From Mucilaginibacter sp. OK283 (GTDB lineage: Bacteria; Bacteroidota; Bacteroidia; Sphingobacteriales; Sphingobacteriaceae): 64,000 bases of DNA. How positions within the stretch are numbered: position 1 is the first letter of the stretch; each line of letters opens with the position of its first letter. The stretch spans positions 186,001 to 250,000 of the forward strand of contig NZ_FODR01000004.1 in the NCBI RefSeq assembly GCF_900110415.1, written 5' to 3'. Positions 1 to 8,004 of the stretch are shown piece after piece. A program made the position numbers and the translations under genes. The notes under the pieces are model-generated. The model was not told the DNA's origin, searched no databases, and saw only the letters and a list, made by a program, of their open reading frames with translations.

Positions 1-275
1 ATTTCCTGCGCTACAAGGGCACCCTGTGGAATGCCTGCTGTAGCAACGCCAGCTATACAACCAACACTGCCAAATTTTTCCTGGATAATAACAGTTAATT
101 GTTGCCTGATATAGGTGCGGATTGAAGGATGAGAGAGCGTTACCCTATTATCGCAGTAAATAGGCGATTTCCATCCTGATGCCCATGTAAAAGGATTATT
201 AGGTTGTAATTTAATTGCTTTAATTTGCAGCAGGAACTCGGCAACCTGCTGTTCTATCTCATTATTATTAAACAT
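1..275 (-). CDS. pyrE: Orotate phosphoribosyltransferase, N-terminal part (cut by window edge)
   Basis: Reading the reverse strand from the ATG at 275 gives an open frame to the window edge, about 91 residues. It starts MFNNNEIEQQVAEFLLQ and continues with a NPFTWASGWKSPIYCDNR stretch and GVATAGIPQGALVAQE, which are hallmarks of PyrE. The enzyme joins orotate and PRPP to make OMP in pyrimidine synthesis. The C-terminal half, with the PRPP-binding loop, lies outside the window. The start codon overlaps that of the divergent NUDIX gene within a shared CATG. A TATTTTTG box 4 bases upstream suggests a leaderless transcript whose promoter lies inside the NUDIX coding sequence. Identification is firm; only the length is unknown. 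Confidence 0.93.
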   Translation of the reverse strand, partial: MFNNNEIEQQVAEFLLQIKAIKLQPNNPFTWASGWKSPIYCDNRVTLSHPSIRTYIRQQLTVIIQEKFGSVGCIAGVATAGIPQGALVAQE

Positions 276-912
276 GGCCCAAAAATACAGAATTTATATT
301 AACGAAAAGGTTATCCTGCTAACTGAATCAGAACCTCATGGATCAGAAAAATACGAAAAGCTTGATGCAGAGTCCTTTGATCTTAAAATAATTTACACCT
401 GGATACTGGCCAACCCCAAAAAGCTGTTCTACATTAAATGTAATAATGTTAAAGAATTTTTAAAATCTGTTAAAAAAAGCATTACGGTTATTGAGGCCGC
501 AGGTGGCCTTGTAAAGAATACCGCGGGCCATTATTTATTTATTTACCGTAATGATAAATGGGATTTGCCCAAAGGGAAAATAGAGAAAGACGAGAAAGTT
601 AAGGAAGCCGCCGTGCGCGAGGTAGAAGAGGAGTGTGGTATTAAAGTAAGCAGGCTTAATGAGAAAATTTGTAAAACCTACCACGTATATATAAACCGCG
701 GAGAAATAGTGCTGAAAAAAACACACTGGTTTAAAATGGATTGCAAGGGTAAAGAGAAACTGAAGCCCCAAAAAGAAGAAGGTATTACCGATGTACGCTG
801 GTTTGAAAAAGAACACATTGAGCCTATTATTGACAATACTTTTCCATCTATATTGGATGTATTGCACAAAGAAAAGCTGGCTACAAATAAGCTAATGCCT
901 CTGAAGGGATAA
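274..912 (+). CDS. NUDIX hydrolase
   Basis: A 212-residue protein with a complete Nudix box at residues 101-123 (G101, E107, R115-E116, E119-E120, G122), the Mg2+-binding signature of enzymes that cleave nucleoside diphosphates linked to another group. The first 70 residues form a separate conserved-looking N-terminal region starting MAQKYRIYINEKVILL, so the ATG at 274 is probably genuine although it overlaps the pyrE start codon on the other strand. The last 32 bases overlap the 3' end of coaD, which is convergent. The substrate cannot be read from the sequence. Pairing with pyrE suggests nucleotide housekeeping, but that is inference. Confidence 0.85.
   Translation: MAQKYRIYINEKVILLTESEPHGSEKYEKLDAESFDLKIIYTWILANPKKLFYIKCNNVKEFLKSVKKSITVIEAAGGLVKNTAGHYLFIYRNDKWDLPKGKIEKDEKVKEAAVREVEEECGIKVSRLNEKICKTYHVYINRGEIVLKKTHWFKMDCKGKEKLKPQKEEGITDVRWFEKEHIEPIIDNTFPSILDVLHKEKLATNKLMPLKG
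280..287 (-). promoter_or_regulatory. -7 box of pyrE (TATTTTTG)
   Basis: On the minus strand the sequence TATTTTTG matches the Bacteroidota -7 consensus TAnnTTTG and ends 4 bases before the pyrE ATG. Transcription would start at or next to the start codon. The box lies inside the first codons of the divergent NUDIX gene. The call rests on the motif and its position only. Confidence 0.5.
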
Positions 913-1342
913 ACTGGGCCACATCGCCATGGTGACGCATAATTTCGCGTACGATGGTTGAACTGATAGACGAATAGCCCGGCTTGCTTACTATAAATAT
1001 GCTTTCGATGTCAGGCATTAATGCATGGTTCATCTGGGCTATCGCTTTTTCGTACTCAAAGTCAGATACTGTACGGATGCCCCTGATCATATAGGCAGCA
1101 CCGATGCTTTTGCAAAAATTTACGGTTAGTCCTTCGTAAGCCACAATGTGTATCCGGTCGTCGTGTTTAAAAACAGCCCGTAACATTTGCTCCCGGGTTT
1201 CTATACTCAATAATCCTTGTTTACTGCTATTTGCACCAACGCCTATATAAAGCTTATCAAACAGGCCAACAGAGCGTTTCACGATATCCACATGTGCTTT
1301 GGTAACCGGATCAAACGAACCTGGGAAAAGGGCGATCTTCAT
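881..1342 (-). CDS. coaD: Phosphopantetheine adenylyltransferase
   Basis: A 153-residue protein of the usual CoaD length. It starts MKIALFPGSFDPVTKAH, the nucleotidyltransferase-fold signature with the (T/H)xxH-type motif, and has the C-terminal ISSTIVRE motif that contacts ATP. It adenylates 4'-phosphopantetheine to dephospho-CoA, the penultimate step of coenzyme A synthesis, in the cytoplasm. The 3' end runs 32 bases into the convergent NUDIX gene. A TACTTTTG promoter box lies 24 bases upstream of the ATG. Identification is by strong family resemblance along the whole length. Confidence 0.95.
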   Translation of the reverse strand: MKIALFPGSFDPVTKAHVDIVKRSVGLFDKLYIGVGANSSKQGLLSIETREQMLRAVFKHDDRIHIVAYEGLTVNFCKSIGAAYMIRGIRTVSDFEYEKAIAQMNHALMPDIESIFIVSKPGYSSISSTIVREIMRHHGDVAQFIPSEALAYL

Positions 1343-1366
1343 AGTAGAATGGTATTAATACTATAC

Positions 1367-1374
1367 CAAAAGTA
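1367..1374 (-). promoter_or_regulatory. -7 box of coaD (TACTTTTG)
   Basis: TACTTTTG on the minus strand matches TAnnTTTG exactly. Placed here, transcription would start near 1360 and leave a leader of roughly 20 bases before the coaD ATG at 1342. No clear -33 TTTG was assigned. Confidence 0.5.
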
Positions 1375-1409
1375 GCAATGATTTTTAAAGTTTAAGCACG
1401 CGGTTGAAT

Positions 1410-1778
1410 TTAAAGCGCAATAATATCTTCCAGGTTATAATAAACCTTAATGCCTTGCTCCAGGGCAATTTGTACATCGCCATCGGCTCCTTTTGATTCG
1501 CCGGGTATCCTTAAAATGGCATCACATTTAGCGAGTATACGGCGCGATACCGGGTAAGATATTTCCTGATAAGTTTCATCGCCCGGATGTGTTGATCCTG
1601 CTTGTTTTAACAGGGGCAGTGCCAGCCATTCGCCTATTACCGGAATGTGCCCTGCCCTGAAAATAGGTAGCGCGATTTCTTCCATTTTTCTTAAATTATT
1701 GGCCATCAGTTCGGGATCGTCATTTGTGCCAGAGCGATAGGGGCCTGCAATTAAAATGATTAATGGCTTACTTGTCAT
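1410..1778 (-). CDS. DUF4406 / nucleoside 2-deoxyribosyltransferase-like protein
   Basis: A 122-residue protein beginning MTSKPLIILIAGPYRSG, the glycine-rich first strand-loop of the small Rossmann-like nucleoside 2-deoxyribosyltransferase superfamily. A later segment RIPGESKGADGD resembles the conserved part of DUF4406 proteins. Its ATG overlaps the stop of the upstream NudK-like gene by 4 bases, so the two are probably translated together. A NUDIX enzyme and a nucleoside-processing fold in one operon point to nucleotide or nucleotide-sugar salvage, possibly under the divergent DeoR regulator. No substrate can be assigned. Confidence 0.72.
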   Translation of the reverse strand: MTSKPLIILIAGPYRSGTNDDPELMANNLRKMEEIALPIFRAGHIPVIGEWLALPLLKQAGSTHPGDETYQEISYPVSRRILAKCDAILRIPGESKGADGDVQIALEQGIKVYYNLEDIIAL

Positions 1779-2353
1779 GATACCAGGTTGTTTAAATGCG
1801 CGTACTGCAAAAGCATTATTGTTTTGGCGTCCTTTATTTCGCCGGTGTTGATCATGTTTAAAGACTGGGTAAAAGGGAGTTCCAATACTTCTATGTTTTC
1901 ATTTTCTTCATCAAGGCCGCCGCCGCCGCTTACTTTCATATCGGGCGTGTATTCGGCTACAAAAAAATAAAGTATTTCTGTTACCGATCCGGGCGACATG
2001 TAAGCCTCAAATACCTTTTTTACATTGGTTATTTTATAGCCGGTTTCTTCTTCTGTTTCTTTCCTGATGCAATCTTCCGGGTTGTTTTCATCCAGCAGCC
2101 CCGCGCAGCACTCAATAAGCATCCCGTCGTGGTTACCATTAATGTAGGTAGGCATCCTGAATTGGCGGGTAAGTATCACAGTTTTAAGATCAGTATTGTA
2201 GAGCAATATAGTCGCACCGTTGCCCCTGTCATAAGCCTCACGAGTGAGCAGGTGTACCGATCCGTCTTGTCTAATAGCCTCAAACGTTACATTATTGAGT
2301 GTATACCAATTCTTGGAGAGAATCTCTGTTCGTAATATTCTGATTTTATTCAT
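1775..2353 (-). CDS. nudK: NUDIX hydrolase, NudK/GDP-mannose pyrophosphatase type
   Basis: A 192-residue protein with the NudK form of the Nudix box: GLLD followed by PExCIRKE and EETGY (about residues 105-126). The first box glutamate is replaced by asparagine, while the KE(x)nEETG core is retained. The N-terminal ILSKNWYTLNNVTFE and the C-terminal region fit the 190-residue NudK family, which hydrolyses GDP-mannose and related nucleotide sugars. It is the first gene of a two-gene operon with the DUF4406 gene and is divergent from a DeoR regulator. Family assignment is good; the exact substrate is inferred. Confidence 0.82.
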   Translation of the reverse strand: MNKIRILRTEILSKNWYTLNNVTFEAIRQDGSVHLLTREAYDRGNGATILLYNTDLKTVILTRQFRMPTYINGNHDGMLIECCAGLLDENNPEDCIRKETEEETGYKITNVKKVFEAYMSPGSVTEILYFFVAEYTPDMKVSGGGGLDEENENIEVLELPFTQSLNMINTGEIKDAKTIMLLQYAHLNNLVS

Positions 2354-2357
2354 CTTA

Positions 2358-2397
2358 TTTGATTGTTTTTGATTTATTTTGATTATTTTTGAACAAA
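2358..2397. promoter_or_regulatory. Four TTTGATT-type direct repeats spaced exactly 10 bp
   Basis: Between the divergent nudK-like and deoR-like genes the motif TTTGATT occurs at 2358, 2368 and 2378, with TTTGAAC at 2388, each 10 bp apart. The units therefore face the same side of the helix, and their T-tracts are phased, which can bend DNA. Several DeoR-family repressors bind direct repeats spaced 10-11 bp, so this is a good candidate operator for the DeoR protein next door. Function is inference; the repeat is plainly visible. Confidence 0.5.
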
Positions 2398-2411
2398 TGA
2401 ACGTTATTTAA

Positions 2412-3161
2412 ATGAACTTTCAAAAAAGAAAACAAAAAATACTCGAGCAACTAAACAGCACCGGCGAAGTTGATATCAAAGAACTGGCGGCAACTCTCGC
2501 CATCTCGGAGATAACCGCCCGCCGCGATTTAAACCAACTTGCCAGCGACGGCTTGCTCTACCGTACCCATGGCGGCGCCATGAAGGTTGATCCTCTGGCA
2601 AAACCACTGGATTTTGTAAATAAGGCGGCGCAAAATTCAAGTGCTAAAGACAATATTTGCCGCAAAGCTGCCGAACATATACAGGACGGAGATATTATTT
2701 TTATGGATTGCGGCAGTACCGTTTTCAGGCTTTGCCTGTTTATAAAAAATAAAAAAATAAAAGTGATAACCAACTCCTTGCCAGTAATTTATGAATTACA
2801 GAACTGCCAGGTATCCCTGAATATAATAGGCGGGGAGTTTGACAGTAAAAGGCAGGCTGTACATGGCAAAGCAGCAAACGAGCATATTGGCCGATACAGA
2901 GCCGGCAAGGCTTTTTTAGGCGTTGACGGCATATCCCCAAACGGTTTATTTGCAAACAGCGAACTGGAAGCAGAAATAACATCGGCTTATATCAACCAAA
3001 GTGCCTTTACCTATATATTATGCGATTCCGCTAAAATAAATAATGAGACTTATTTGAAATTTGCCGATATAAACCAGGTTGACGCTATAATTACCAATGC
3101 AGATGATGAAAAGCTTCAGCTTTTTGCAGAAACCGCTTTGACTATTCTGAGAGTTGATTAA
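2412..3161 (+). CDS. DeoR/GlpR-family transcriptional regulator
   Basis: A 249-residue protein of standard DeoR-family length. The N-terminal winged helix (residues 1-57: MNFQKRKQKILEQL, then ISEITARRDLNQL, then LYRTHGGA) matches the DeoR signature. The rest fits the DeoRC sensor domain, with DGDIIFMDCGSTV and FLGVDGI segments that normally bind a phosphorylated sugar. It diverges from the nudK-like/DUF4406 operon across a 58-bp gap holding phased TTTGATT repeats. Its stop codon shares the TTAA at 3158-3161 with the stop of rsmD on the other strand. The effector is unknown. Confidence 0.88.
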   Translation: MNFQKRKQKILEQLNSTGEVDIKELAATLAISEITARRDLNQLASDGLLYRTHGGAMKVDPLAKPLDFVNKAAQNSSAKDNICRKAAEHIQDGDIIFMDCGSTVFRLCLFIKNKKIKVITNSLPVIYELQNCQVSLNIIGGEFDSKRQAVHGKAANEHIGRYRAGKAFLGVDGISPNGLFANSELEAEITSAYINQSAFTYILCDSAKINNETYLKFADINQVDAIITNADDEKLQLFAETALTILRVD

Positions 3162-3709
3162 GCTTGTTCGTCGGCTTGGTTCCTAAAAAACGAAAACGAT
3201 GAATGTCCATACTTTCGCTGCTCCACAAATGCCGGGTGCTGGCTGATGTTTTGCATCGATTGATGCTCCACAATCAGCAAAGCGCCAGGTAACAGTATGT
3301 TCCGTTCAAAAACTATTTTCGGTATCTCGGGGATCTTGTTTAGGTCATACGGTGGATCGGCAAAAACAAGGTCGTACTGCTCGGTTTCCATTTGCAGATA
3401 TTTAAAAACATCCTCCTTATACACCTTCACCTGGTCAAGCTTGTGCTGGCGCGATGTATCTTTAAGGTAGTTAACGCAATGAATACTCCTGTCTACAGAT
3501 ATCACCTCGGCTGCTCCCCTCGAAGCAAATTCCAATGAAATATTGCCGGTGCCGCTAAAAAGATCAAGCACTTTGATGCCTTCAAATTCTATCTGGTTTA
3601 AAAGGATATTAAAAAGTGCTTCCTTGGCCAGATCGGTAGTAGGGCGCACGGGAAGGTTTTTGGGTGGATTAAGCCTTAATCCTCTTAAAGTGCCTCCGAT
3701 GATACGCAT
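3158..3709 (-). CDS. rsmD: 16S rRNA (guanine(966)-N(2))-methyltransferase RsmD
   Basis: A 183-residue Rossmann methyltransferase starting MRIIGGTLRGLRL, the RsmD N-terminal signature, followed by PTTDLAKEALFNIL. Motif I is VLDLFSGTGNISLE (SAM binding) and motif IV is DLVFADPPYDL, the DPPY of N2-guanine methyltransferases. It modifies G966 in helix 31 of 16S rRNA. The start overlaps the 3' end of the DUF3822 gene by 25 bases, a pairing common in Bacteroidota and suggestive of one transcript. Confidence 0.93.
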   Translation of the reverse strand: MRIIGGTLRGLRLNPPKNLPVRPTTDLAKEALFNILLNQIEFEGIKVLDLFSGTGNISLEFASRGAAEVISVDRSIHCVNYLKDTSRQHKLDQVKVYKEDVFKYLQMETEQYDLVFADPPYDLNKIPEIPKIVFERNILLPGALLIVEHQSMQNISQHPAFVEQRKYGHSSFSFFRNQADEQA

Positions 3710-4497
3710 AATGACAGGGCAGAAAGTGACAGTATTTTATGCCCCTCAATTTCAAGCGGGGTTTGCAGAATTTTGGTGGTATTCACCTCAACCTTTCCAA
3801 AAAACTCGGCCAGGCGGGTAATGTTTTTGTCGCCTGCATCAACATCTCCACTAATGTAAACGTAAGTGTAGGCAGGTTGCAGGTTTAACTCATCAGTTAC
3901 CAATGATACAAAATAAGCCAGCTCATCTTCGCCATCAAATTCAAAAGTGTTGTAAAACCGTAGTTTGCTGAAGTTAAAGTTGGCAATTTCAACGGTACCG
4001 CCATTAATGTTTACGTACAAGTCTCTGTCGCCCGGTTGGTTGCGGGCCAAAGCATTTAACCAGCCTTTTGATGTGTAAACAGTGTTGCGTAAGCCAAATT
4101 CATCGGCGGCGTTTAATACAGTTTCGGGCGTTTTATAAATAATGACATTGCGGCTGTCCAGTGGTTGCGATAATACCTTTTCGTCGACTTTCACATCCAG
4201 GAAACGGGCCAGGTCGGTAAGTTTGTCCGGGTTAAAAACAGTTTGTGGCAGCAGCGAAAAACCGGTTGCAGGCAAACCAATAACTACATTTTTAAAATTT
4301 GCCGATAACAGGTCCAGTAGTTCTTCGGGGTTACTTAATTCATCCAGCGGGTGATTGTCGGCAACCGCAATCAGCTTATTTTGATCGGTAACAGCGTAGG
4401 TAAACGTTGTTTTATCAATTTGTATCAGTAAAGTATAACCTTGCGCCTTATCAAGGCTAAAGTCATCATCATGGTAATTGTAGTTATATTCGCTCAT
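3685..4497 (-). CDS. DUF3822 family protein
   Basis: A 270-residue protein starting MSEYNYNYHDDDFSLDKAQGYTLLIQIDKTTFTYAVTD. This beginning, the length and the position directly before rsmD match the DUF3822 family of Bacteroidota, an actin-like ATPase-fold family of unknown role. The body has alternating strands (YVNINGGTVEIANFNFSKLRFYNTF) typical of such a fold. No signal peptide or membrane segment is visible. Family membership comes from recognition of the pattern and the neighbour; the function is not known. Confidence 0.78.
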   Translation of the reverse strand: MSEYNYNYHDDDFSLDKAQGYTLLIQIDKTTFTYAVTDQNKLIAVADNHPLDELSNPEELLDLLSANFKNVVIGLPATGFSLLPQTVFNPDKLTDLARFLDVKVDEKVLSQPLDSRNVIIYKTPETVLNAADEFGLRNTVYTSKGWLNALARNQPGDRDLYVNINGGTVEIANFNFSKLRFYNTFEFDGEDELAYFVSLVTDELNLQPAYTYVYISGDVDAGDKNITRLAEFFGKVEVNTTKILQTPLEIEGHKILSLSALSLCVSSEAL

Positions 4498-4523
4498 GCC
4501 GGTTTAAACAAAAGTAATATTTT

Positions 4524-4739
4524 TTAGCAGTGAATATGTAAAATATTTATTGCAACAAACACGAACAATGCATAAAAGACTATTGGCGAAATAAAGCCAG
4601 TTAAAACTTTTCCTGATGCTGATAACATAAATGTTCGGAAAGATGAATCGGGAAGAAGACTGAATAAAAAGTTTATGCCCTTGTAGATACCAAAGATAAA
4701 TAGGGCAGCGACAATCAAAGTACCTAACGTAGAATCCAT
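4524..4739 (-). CDS. Small two-helix membrane protein, unknown function
   Basis: Taking the ATG at 4739 gives 71 residues starting MDSTLGTLIVAALFIFGIY. Two hydrophobic stretches (about residues 6-30 and 48-70) look like membrane helices. The frame stays open upstream to 4859, but that extension runs through a hairpin with a repeated AGTGCCCTC motif, so the shorter form is preferred. It lies after another small membrane-protein gene on the same strand, with a terminator-like hairpin between. No family was recognised. Confidence 0.5.
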   Translation of the reverse strand: MDSTLGTLIVAALFIFGIYKGINFLFSLLPDSSFRTFMLSASGKVLTGFISPIVFYALFVFVAINILHIHC

Positions 4740-4845
4740 AGCAAAAATGAGCGATTTAAGTGCCCTCAAGTTAAATTTTTTTAGTGAAATGCTTCCGTAA
4801 ATCCGATTCTTGTAGCGCGCTTTTCCATTTATAACGTTAGAAAGT

Positions 4846-4878
4846 AAAAGTGCCCTCATTTAATTTGAGAGCACTTTT
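4846..4878 (-). terminator. Hairpin between two small membrane-protein genes
   Basis: A 13-bp stem (AAAAGTGCCCTCA at 4846 against TGAGAGCACTTTT at 4866) with a 7-base loop. The one mismatch becomes a G-U pair in the minus-strand transcript. The T-rich arm makes it plausible as a terminator for the gene ending at 4956. A related AGTGCCCTCA copy without a partner lies near 4759. Confidence 0.5.
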
Positions 4879-4955
4879 TTATTTGGAATTGATATAATAT
4901 TTTTTAGCAGATACCATATAGGAGGCAACATAAATGCTTGTAGAAAACACGACGC

Positions 4956-5432
4956 TTATAATATAAATCCCAAAAAAAGGATAAGGATGATAAAAATGAT
5001 CACAGGTCTATAAATAGGCCTTGGGTAATAGTCGTCGTCAGGAAAGTACTTTTTGAAAAAATAACGGGTAAGCACCAAGCCTGCAATAACGTTGAGTCCT
5101 ATTTGTATGGCAGTTATAGATGATAACTGCAAAATCTGCTCGTTAGTAAACTGTTTTTTTGCTGCGATTGTTTTTTGCAATGCTACAACATCTATTTTAA
5201 ACCCTAAAAGTTGAACAAGGTAACGTGACAGAAATGAGAAGCCTAAAATAAAAAGAACTACCTGGCTTATGATTTGCTTATATCCCGCAACCCATAAATT
5301 GATAATCAATAACACACCTGCGTACATTGTGCTGAAAATTGCAAAGCCAAAAATTGCCTTCCGCGAATAAATATCTACGTAGTCTTCTTCGCCCTGTTCT
5401 TCCTGCTTGTATTCCTCAAATTCCATGGCCAA
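4956..5432 (-). CDS. Four-helix membrane protein, unknown function
   Basis: A 158-residue protein with an acidic cytoplasmic-looking N-terminus (EFEEYKQEEQGEEDY) and hydrophobic segments at about residues 27-48, 55-76, 103-125 and 141-158. Between helices three and four is a polar FFKKYFPDDDYYPRP stretch. No catalytic motif or known family was recognised. It faces away from the RecD-like helicase gene, whose start lies 30 bases away, so the two may share a divergent promoter region. Two start codons are possible two codons apart (MAMEF or MEF). Confidence 0.62.
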   Translation of the reverse strand: MAMEFEEYKQEEQGEEDYVDIYSRKAIFGFAIFSTMYAGVLLIINLWVAGYKQIISQVVLFILGFSFLSRYLVQLLGFKIDVVALQKTIAAKKQFTNEQILQLSSITAIQIGLNVIAGLVLTRYFFKKYFPDDDYYPRPIYRPVIIFIILILFLGFIL

Positions 5433-5462
5433 ATTTATAACTAATCTGCGTAGCTTTTTAAT

Positions 5463-6926
5463 ATGGCTAAGGGTTTTTCAATTACTTATCAGCATTTTTG
5501 CAGGGTGACAGTGATTGATCATATCCGCAAAGCATTTCCGCATACCCCCAACGGCCAGCAACTGGAACTGTTTGACCGCCTGCACACTTTTTTGCAAAGC
5601 CGCGAAGGTGATGAGTGTTTTATATTGCGGGGCTACGCCGGTACCGGTAAAACTACCATAGTGGGGGCATTGGTAAAAGCGCTCAAGCAGTATAATTATC
5701 GCTCGGTGCTGCTGGCGCCTACAGGCCGGGCAGCTAAAGTGATTACCAATTACTCGGGTAAAAAGGCGTTCACTATTCACAAGCGCATTTACCGTAAAAA
5801 GGCTGCCTTAACGCTTGATGATGGCTTTGCCATTGCCGATAACCTATCGAGCGATACGTTGTTTATTGTTGATGAGGCATCCATGATCAGCGACGAATCC
5901 ATAGGCGGTCGGGTTTCGCTGTTGTTTGATTTGCTGCGGTATGTTTACAACGATAAAAACTGTAAATTAATGCTGGTAGGCGATACTGCCCAGTTGCCAC
6001 CCGTGGGCTCAGATACCAGCCCGGCCCTGAGCGAAAAAATTATGCAGGATAAGTTCGGCCTCACTATTTTTAAATATGAGCTGACCGATGTATTGCGCCA
6101 GCAAAAGGACTCGGGGATATTATTTAACGCGACCGAAATTCGCGACCTGATCAGGAAAGATGAAGCGGTTGCCCCTAAAATTGTGACCAAGGGCTATAAA
6201 GACGTTTTCAGGATGACAGGCGAACGGTTGCCCGAGGGGCTTGAATACGCCTACCGGAAATACGGTTACGACAGAACACTCATCATCTGCCGGTCGAACA
6301 AAAACGCTAACCTGTACAATGGCCAGATCCGCAACCGGATTTTGTACCGGGAAGAGGAGCTAACCGGCGGCGACCAGATTATGATTGTAAAAAACAACTA
6401 TTTCTGGCTCAAGGATAACGAGGAAAATAGCACCGATTTTATTGCCAATGGCGATATTGCCCGGATCCGTAAAGTGCGCCGGACGGAAGAAATGTACGGT
6501 TTCCGTTTTGCCGATGTGCAGATAGAATTTATTGACTACGCCGAAGACCCAGTATTGGATTGTAAAATATTACTGGATACCCTGTATGCCGATTCCCCGG
6601 CTTTATCGCAGGAAAACCAAAAAAAGTTTTACGAGGAAGTAATGAAAGATTACGCCCACCTTACCAACAAGCGGGCCATGCACAATGAGCTAAAGCTAAA
6701 TCCATATTATAATGCCCTGCAAATCAAATTTGCTTATGCCATTACCTGCCATAAAGCCCAGGGTGGCCAGTGGGACGCCGTTTTTGTTGACCAGGGTTAC
6801 GTAACCGACGAAATGATCAATATGGATTTTCTCCGTTGGTTTTATACAGCCGTTACCCGCGCAACAACCGAGTTGTTTTTGGTAAATTTCGATAACCGGT
6901 TTTACAAAGTTCCCGAAGTTTTTTAG
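5463..6926 (+). CDS. RecD-like ATP-dependent DNA helicase (SF1)
   Basis: A 487-residue superfamily 1 helicase. Walker A is GYAGTGKTT (residues 57-65), Walker B IVDEAS (135-140) and motif III GDTAQLPPVG (173-182). Near the C-terminus ITCHKAQGGQWDAVFVD and YTAVTRATTELFL are the UvrD/RecD domain 2 motifs. It is shorter than RecD and has no partner RecB or RecC genes here, like the stand-alone RecD-like helicases of Bacteroidota. The first 16 residues look weak; a GTG at 5511 (VIDHIRKAF) preceded by a CATTTTTG box could be the true start. The stop codon lies in a TTAGTCA heptamer array. Confidence 0.85.
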   Translation: MAKGFSITYQHFCRVTVIDHIRKAFPHTPNGQQLELFDRLHTFLQSREGDECFILRGYAGTGKTTIVGALVKALKQYNYRSVLLAPTGRAAKVITNYSGKKAFTIHKRIYRKKAALTLDDGFAIADNLSSDTLFIVDEASMISDESIGGRVSLLFDLLRYVYNDKNCKLMLVGDTAQLPPVGSDTSPALSEKIMQDKFGLTIFKYELTDVLRQQKDSGILFNATEIRDLIRKDEAVAPKIVTKGYKDVFRMTGERLPEGLEYAYRKYGYDRTLIICRSNKNANLYNGQIRNRILYREEELTGGDQIMIVKNNYFWLKDNEENSTDFIANGDIARIRKVRRTEEMYGFRFADVQIEFIDYAEDPVLDCKILLDTLYADSPALSQENQKKFYEEVMKDYAHLTNKRAMHNELKLNPYYNALQIKFAYAITCHKAQGGQWDAVFVDQGYVTDEMINMDFLRWFYTAVTRATTELFLVNFDNRFYKVPEVF

Positions 6927-6960
6927 TCATTAGTCATTCGCTACGTTGTCATTAGTCATT
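6923..6960. repeat. Heptamer array (TTAGTCA type) at the helicase stop codon
   Basis: TTAGTCA occurs twice in tandem from 6923, then degenerate 7-base units, then GTCATTAGTCATT again to 6960. The helicase stop codon is inside the first unit. The same GTCATTA word recurs at 61862-61920. It belongs to the dispersed 7-bp array family described in the findings. The stretch 6961-7170 holds nothing else I can recognise. Confidence 0.7.
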
Positions 6961-7170
6961 GGCTTTATCCTTGATTCCTTTCTGAAAATCTTTTATCCAA
7001 AAGTCTTTCATCCTTTGTCCAAAACACTATCTTTATTCCATAATTACTTCAACTACATATCAACAAAGGGTAGCCTGATGCCCGGCCTGTTCATACAGGT
7101 TCCCGGAAGCGCTGATTTCTCAGTGTAAGTGTTAAATACGTTTCAATTTTTATATTTCTAATCATTCGTA

Positions 7171-8004
7171 ATGAAAATTACAAACTTACCGGCAATGGGC
7201 ATATGCTGCATTATTTTATGCGCGTTTGGCCCTGCCAAAGCAAATACTCCTATGGATACCCTAACCAATAAACAAAAAGTACTATCATTTTATAAGCTGA
7301 TTGTTGGCCAGCGCAAGGCCGAACTTATCCCCGAATTTGTGCTGGAAAACTATAAGCAGCACAATCCAACAGTTCCCCAGGGCAGGGCCGGTATTACCGG
7401 GATGATCAATTACCTTAAAACCTTGCCTCCGCCGCCTGAAGGGGCCAAATCGCCCATTGTAAGGGCCATACAGGAAGGTGACATGGTGGTTGCCCACCTT
7501 GATATTCAATTCATGGGCAAACGGATGGTTGTTATCGATCTGTTCGAACTCGAAAACGGGATGCTGGCCGGGCATTGGGATGCCATACAGGAAATACCCG
7601 ACCAAACCGGGCTAATCATCACCGCATCCAACGGAACTGCCGAAATTGATGCTGCCGCATCTGCAGAAAAAAGTAAGCAGGTTGTAAACGCATTTTATCA
7701 GGCTATCCTCCATAAAAAGATGCCCGCTGAATTGCTTAAGGCTGATTATACAGAACATGACCCCGCCGTTACCAACACCGGTAAATCATTGGACGAATAC
7801 CTATTGAACGACCATAACCGCGAAATGAAAATTCACCGCGTTATTGCCGAGGGTGATTTTGTTATGGTTCAATCGCAATTTAAAAGAGGAGGGAAGGGGT
7901 TTGTATTTTACGAGATCTTCAGGGTTGAGGCTGATAAAATAGCCGAACACTGGAGCGTAGAGCAGGCTGTACCGGAAGGTGTGGAGGCTGCGGATATGTT
8001 TTAA
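7171..8004 (+). CDS. Secreted protein with two SnoaL-like (NTF2-fold) domains
   Basis: A 277-residue protein with a signal peptide (residues 1-25, ending near AFGPAKA). It has two related halves. Each begins with a K(Q/S)xVxxFYxxI helix (residues about 33-48 and 168-182) and continues with YxxHxP (NYKQHNPTVPQGRAG; DYTEHDPAV), VxEGDxVxxxxxF and an AxHWxxxQ(A/E) end. This is the pattern of predicted SnoaL-like aldol-condensation family proteins, here duplicated in tandem. The histidine in YxxHxP and the one in HW are kept in both halves. The substrate is unknown and the export suggests a periplasmic role. Confidence 0.78.
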   Translation: MKITNLPAMGICCIILCAFGPAKANTPMDTLTNKQKVLSFYKLIVGQRKAELIPEFVLENYKQHNPTVPQGRAGITGMINYLKTLPPPPEGAKSPIVRAIQEGDMVVAHLDIQFMGKRMVVIDLFELENGMLAGHWDAIQEIPDQTGLIITASNGTAEIDAAASAEKSKQVVNAFYQAILHKKMPAELLKADYTEHDPAVTNTGKSLDEYLLNDHNREMKIHRVIAEGDFVMVQSQFKRGGKGFVFYEIFRVEADKIAEHWSVEQAVPEGVEAADMF

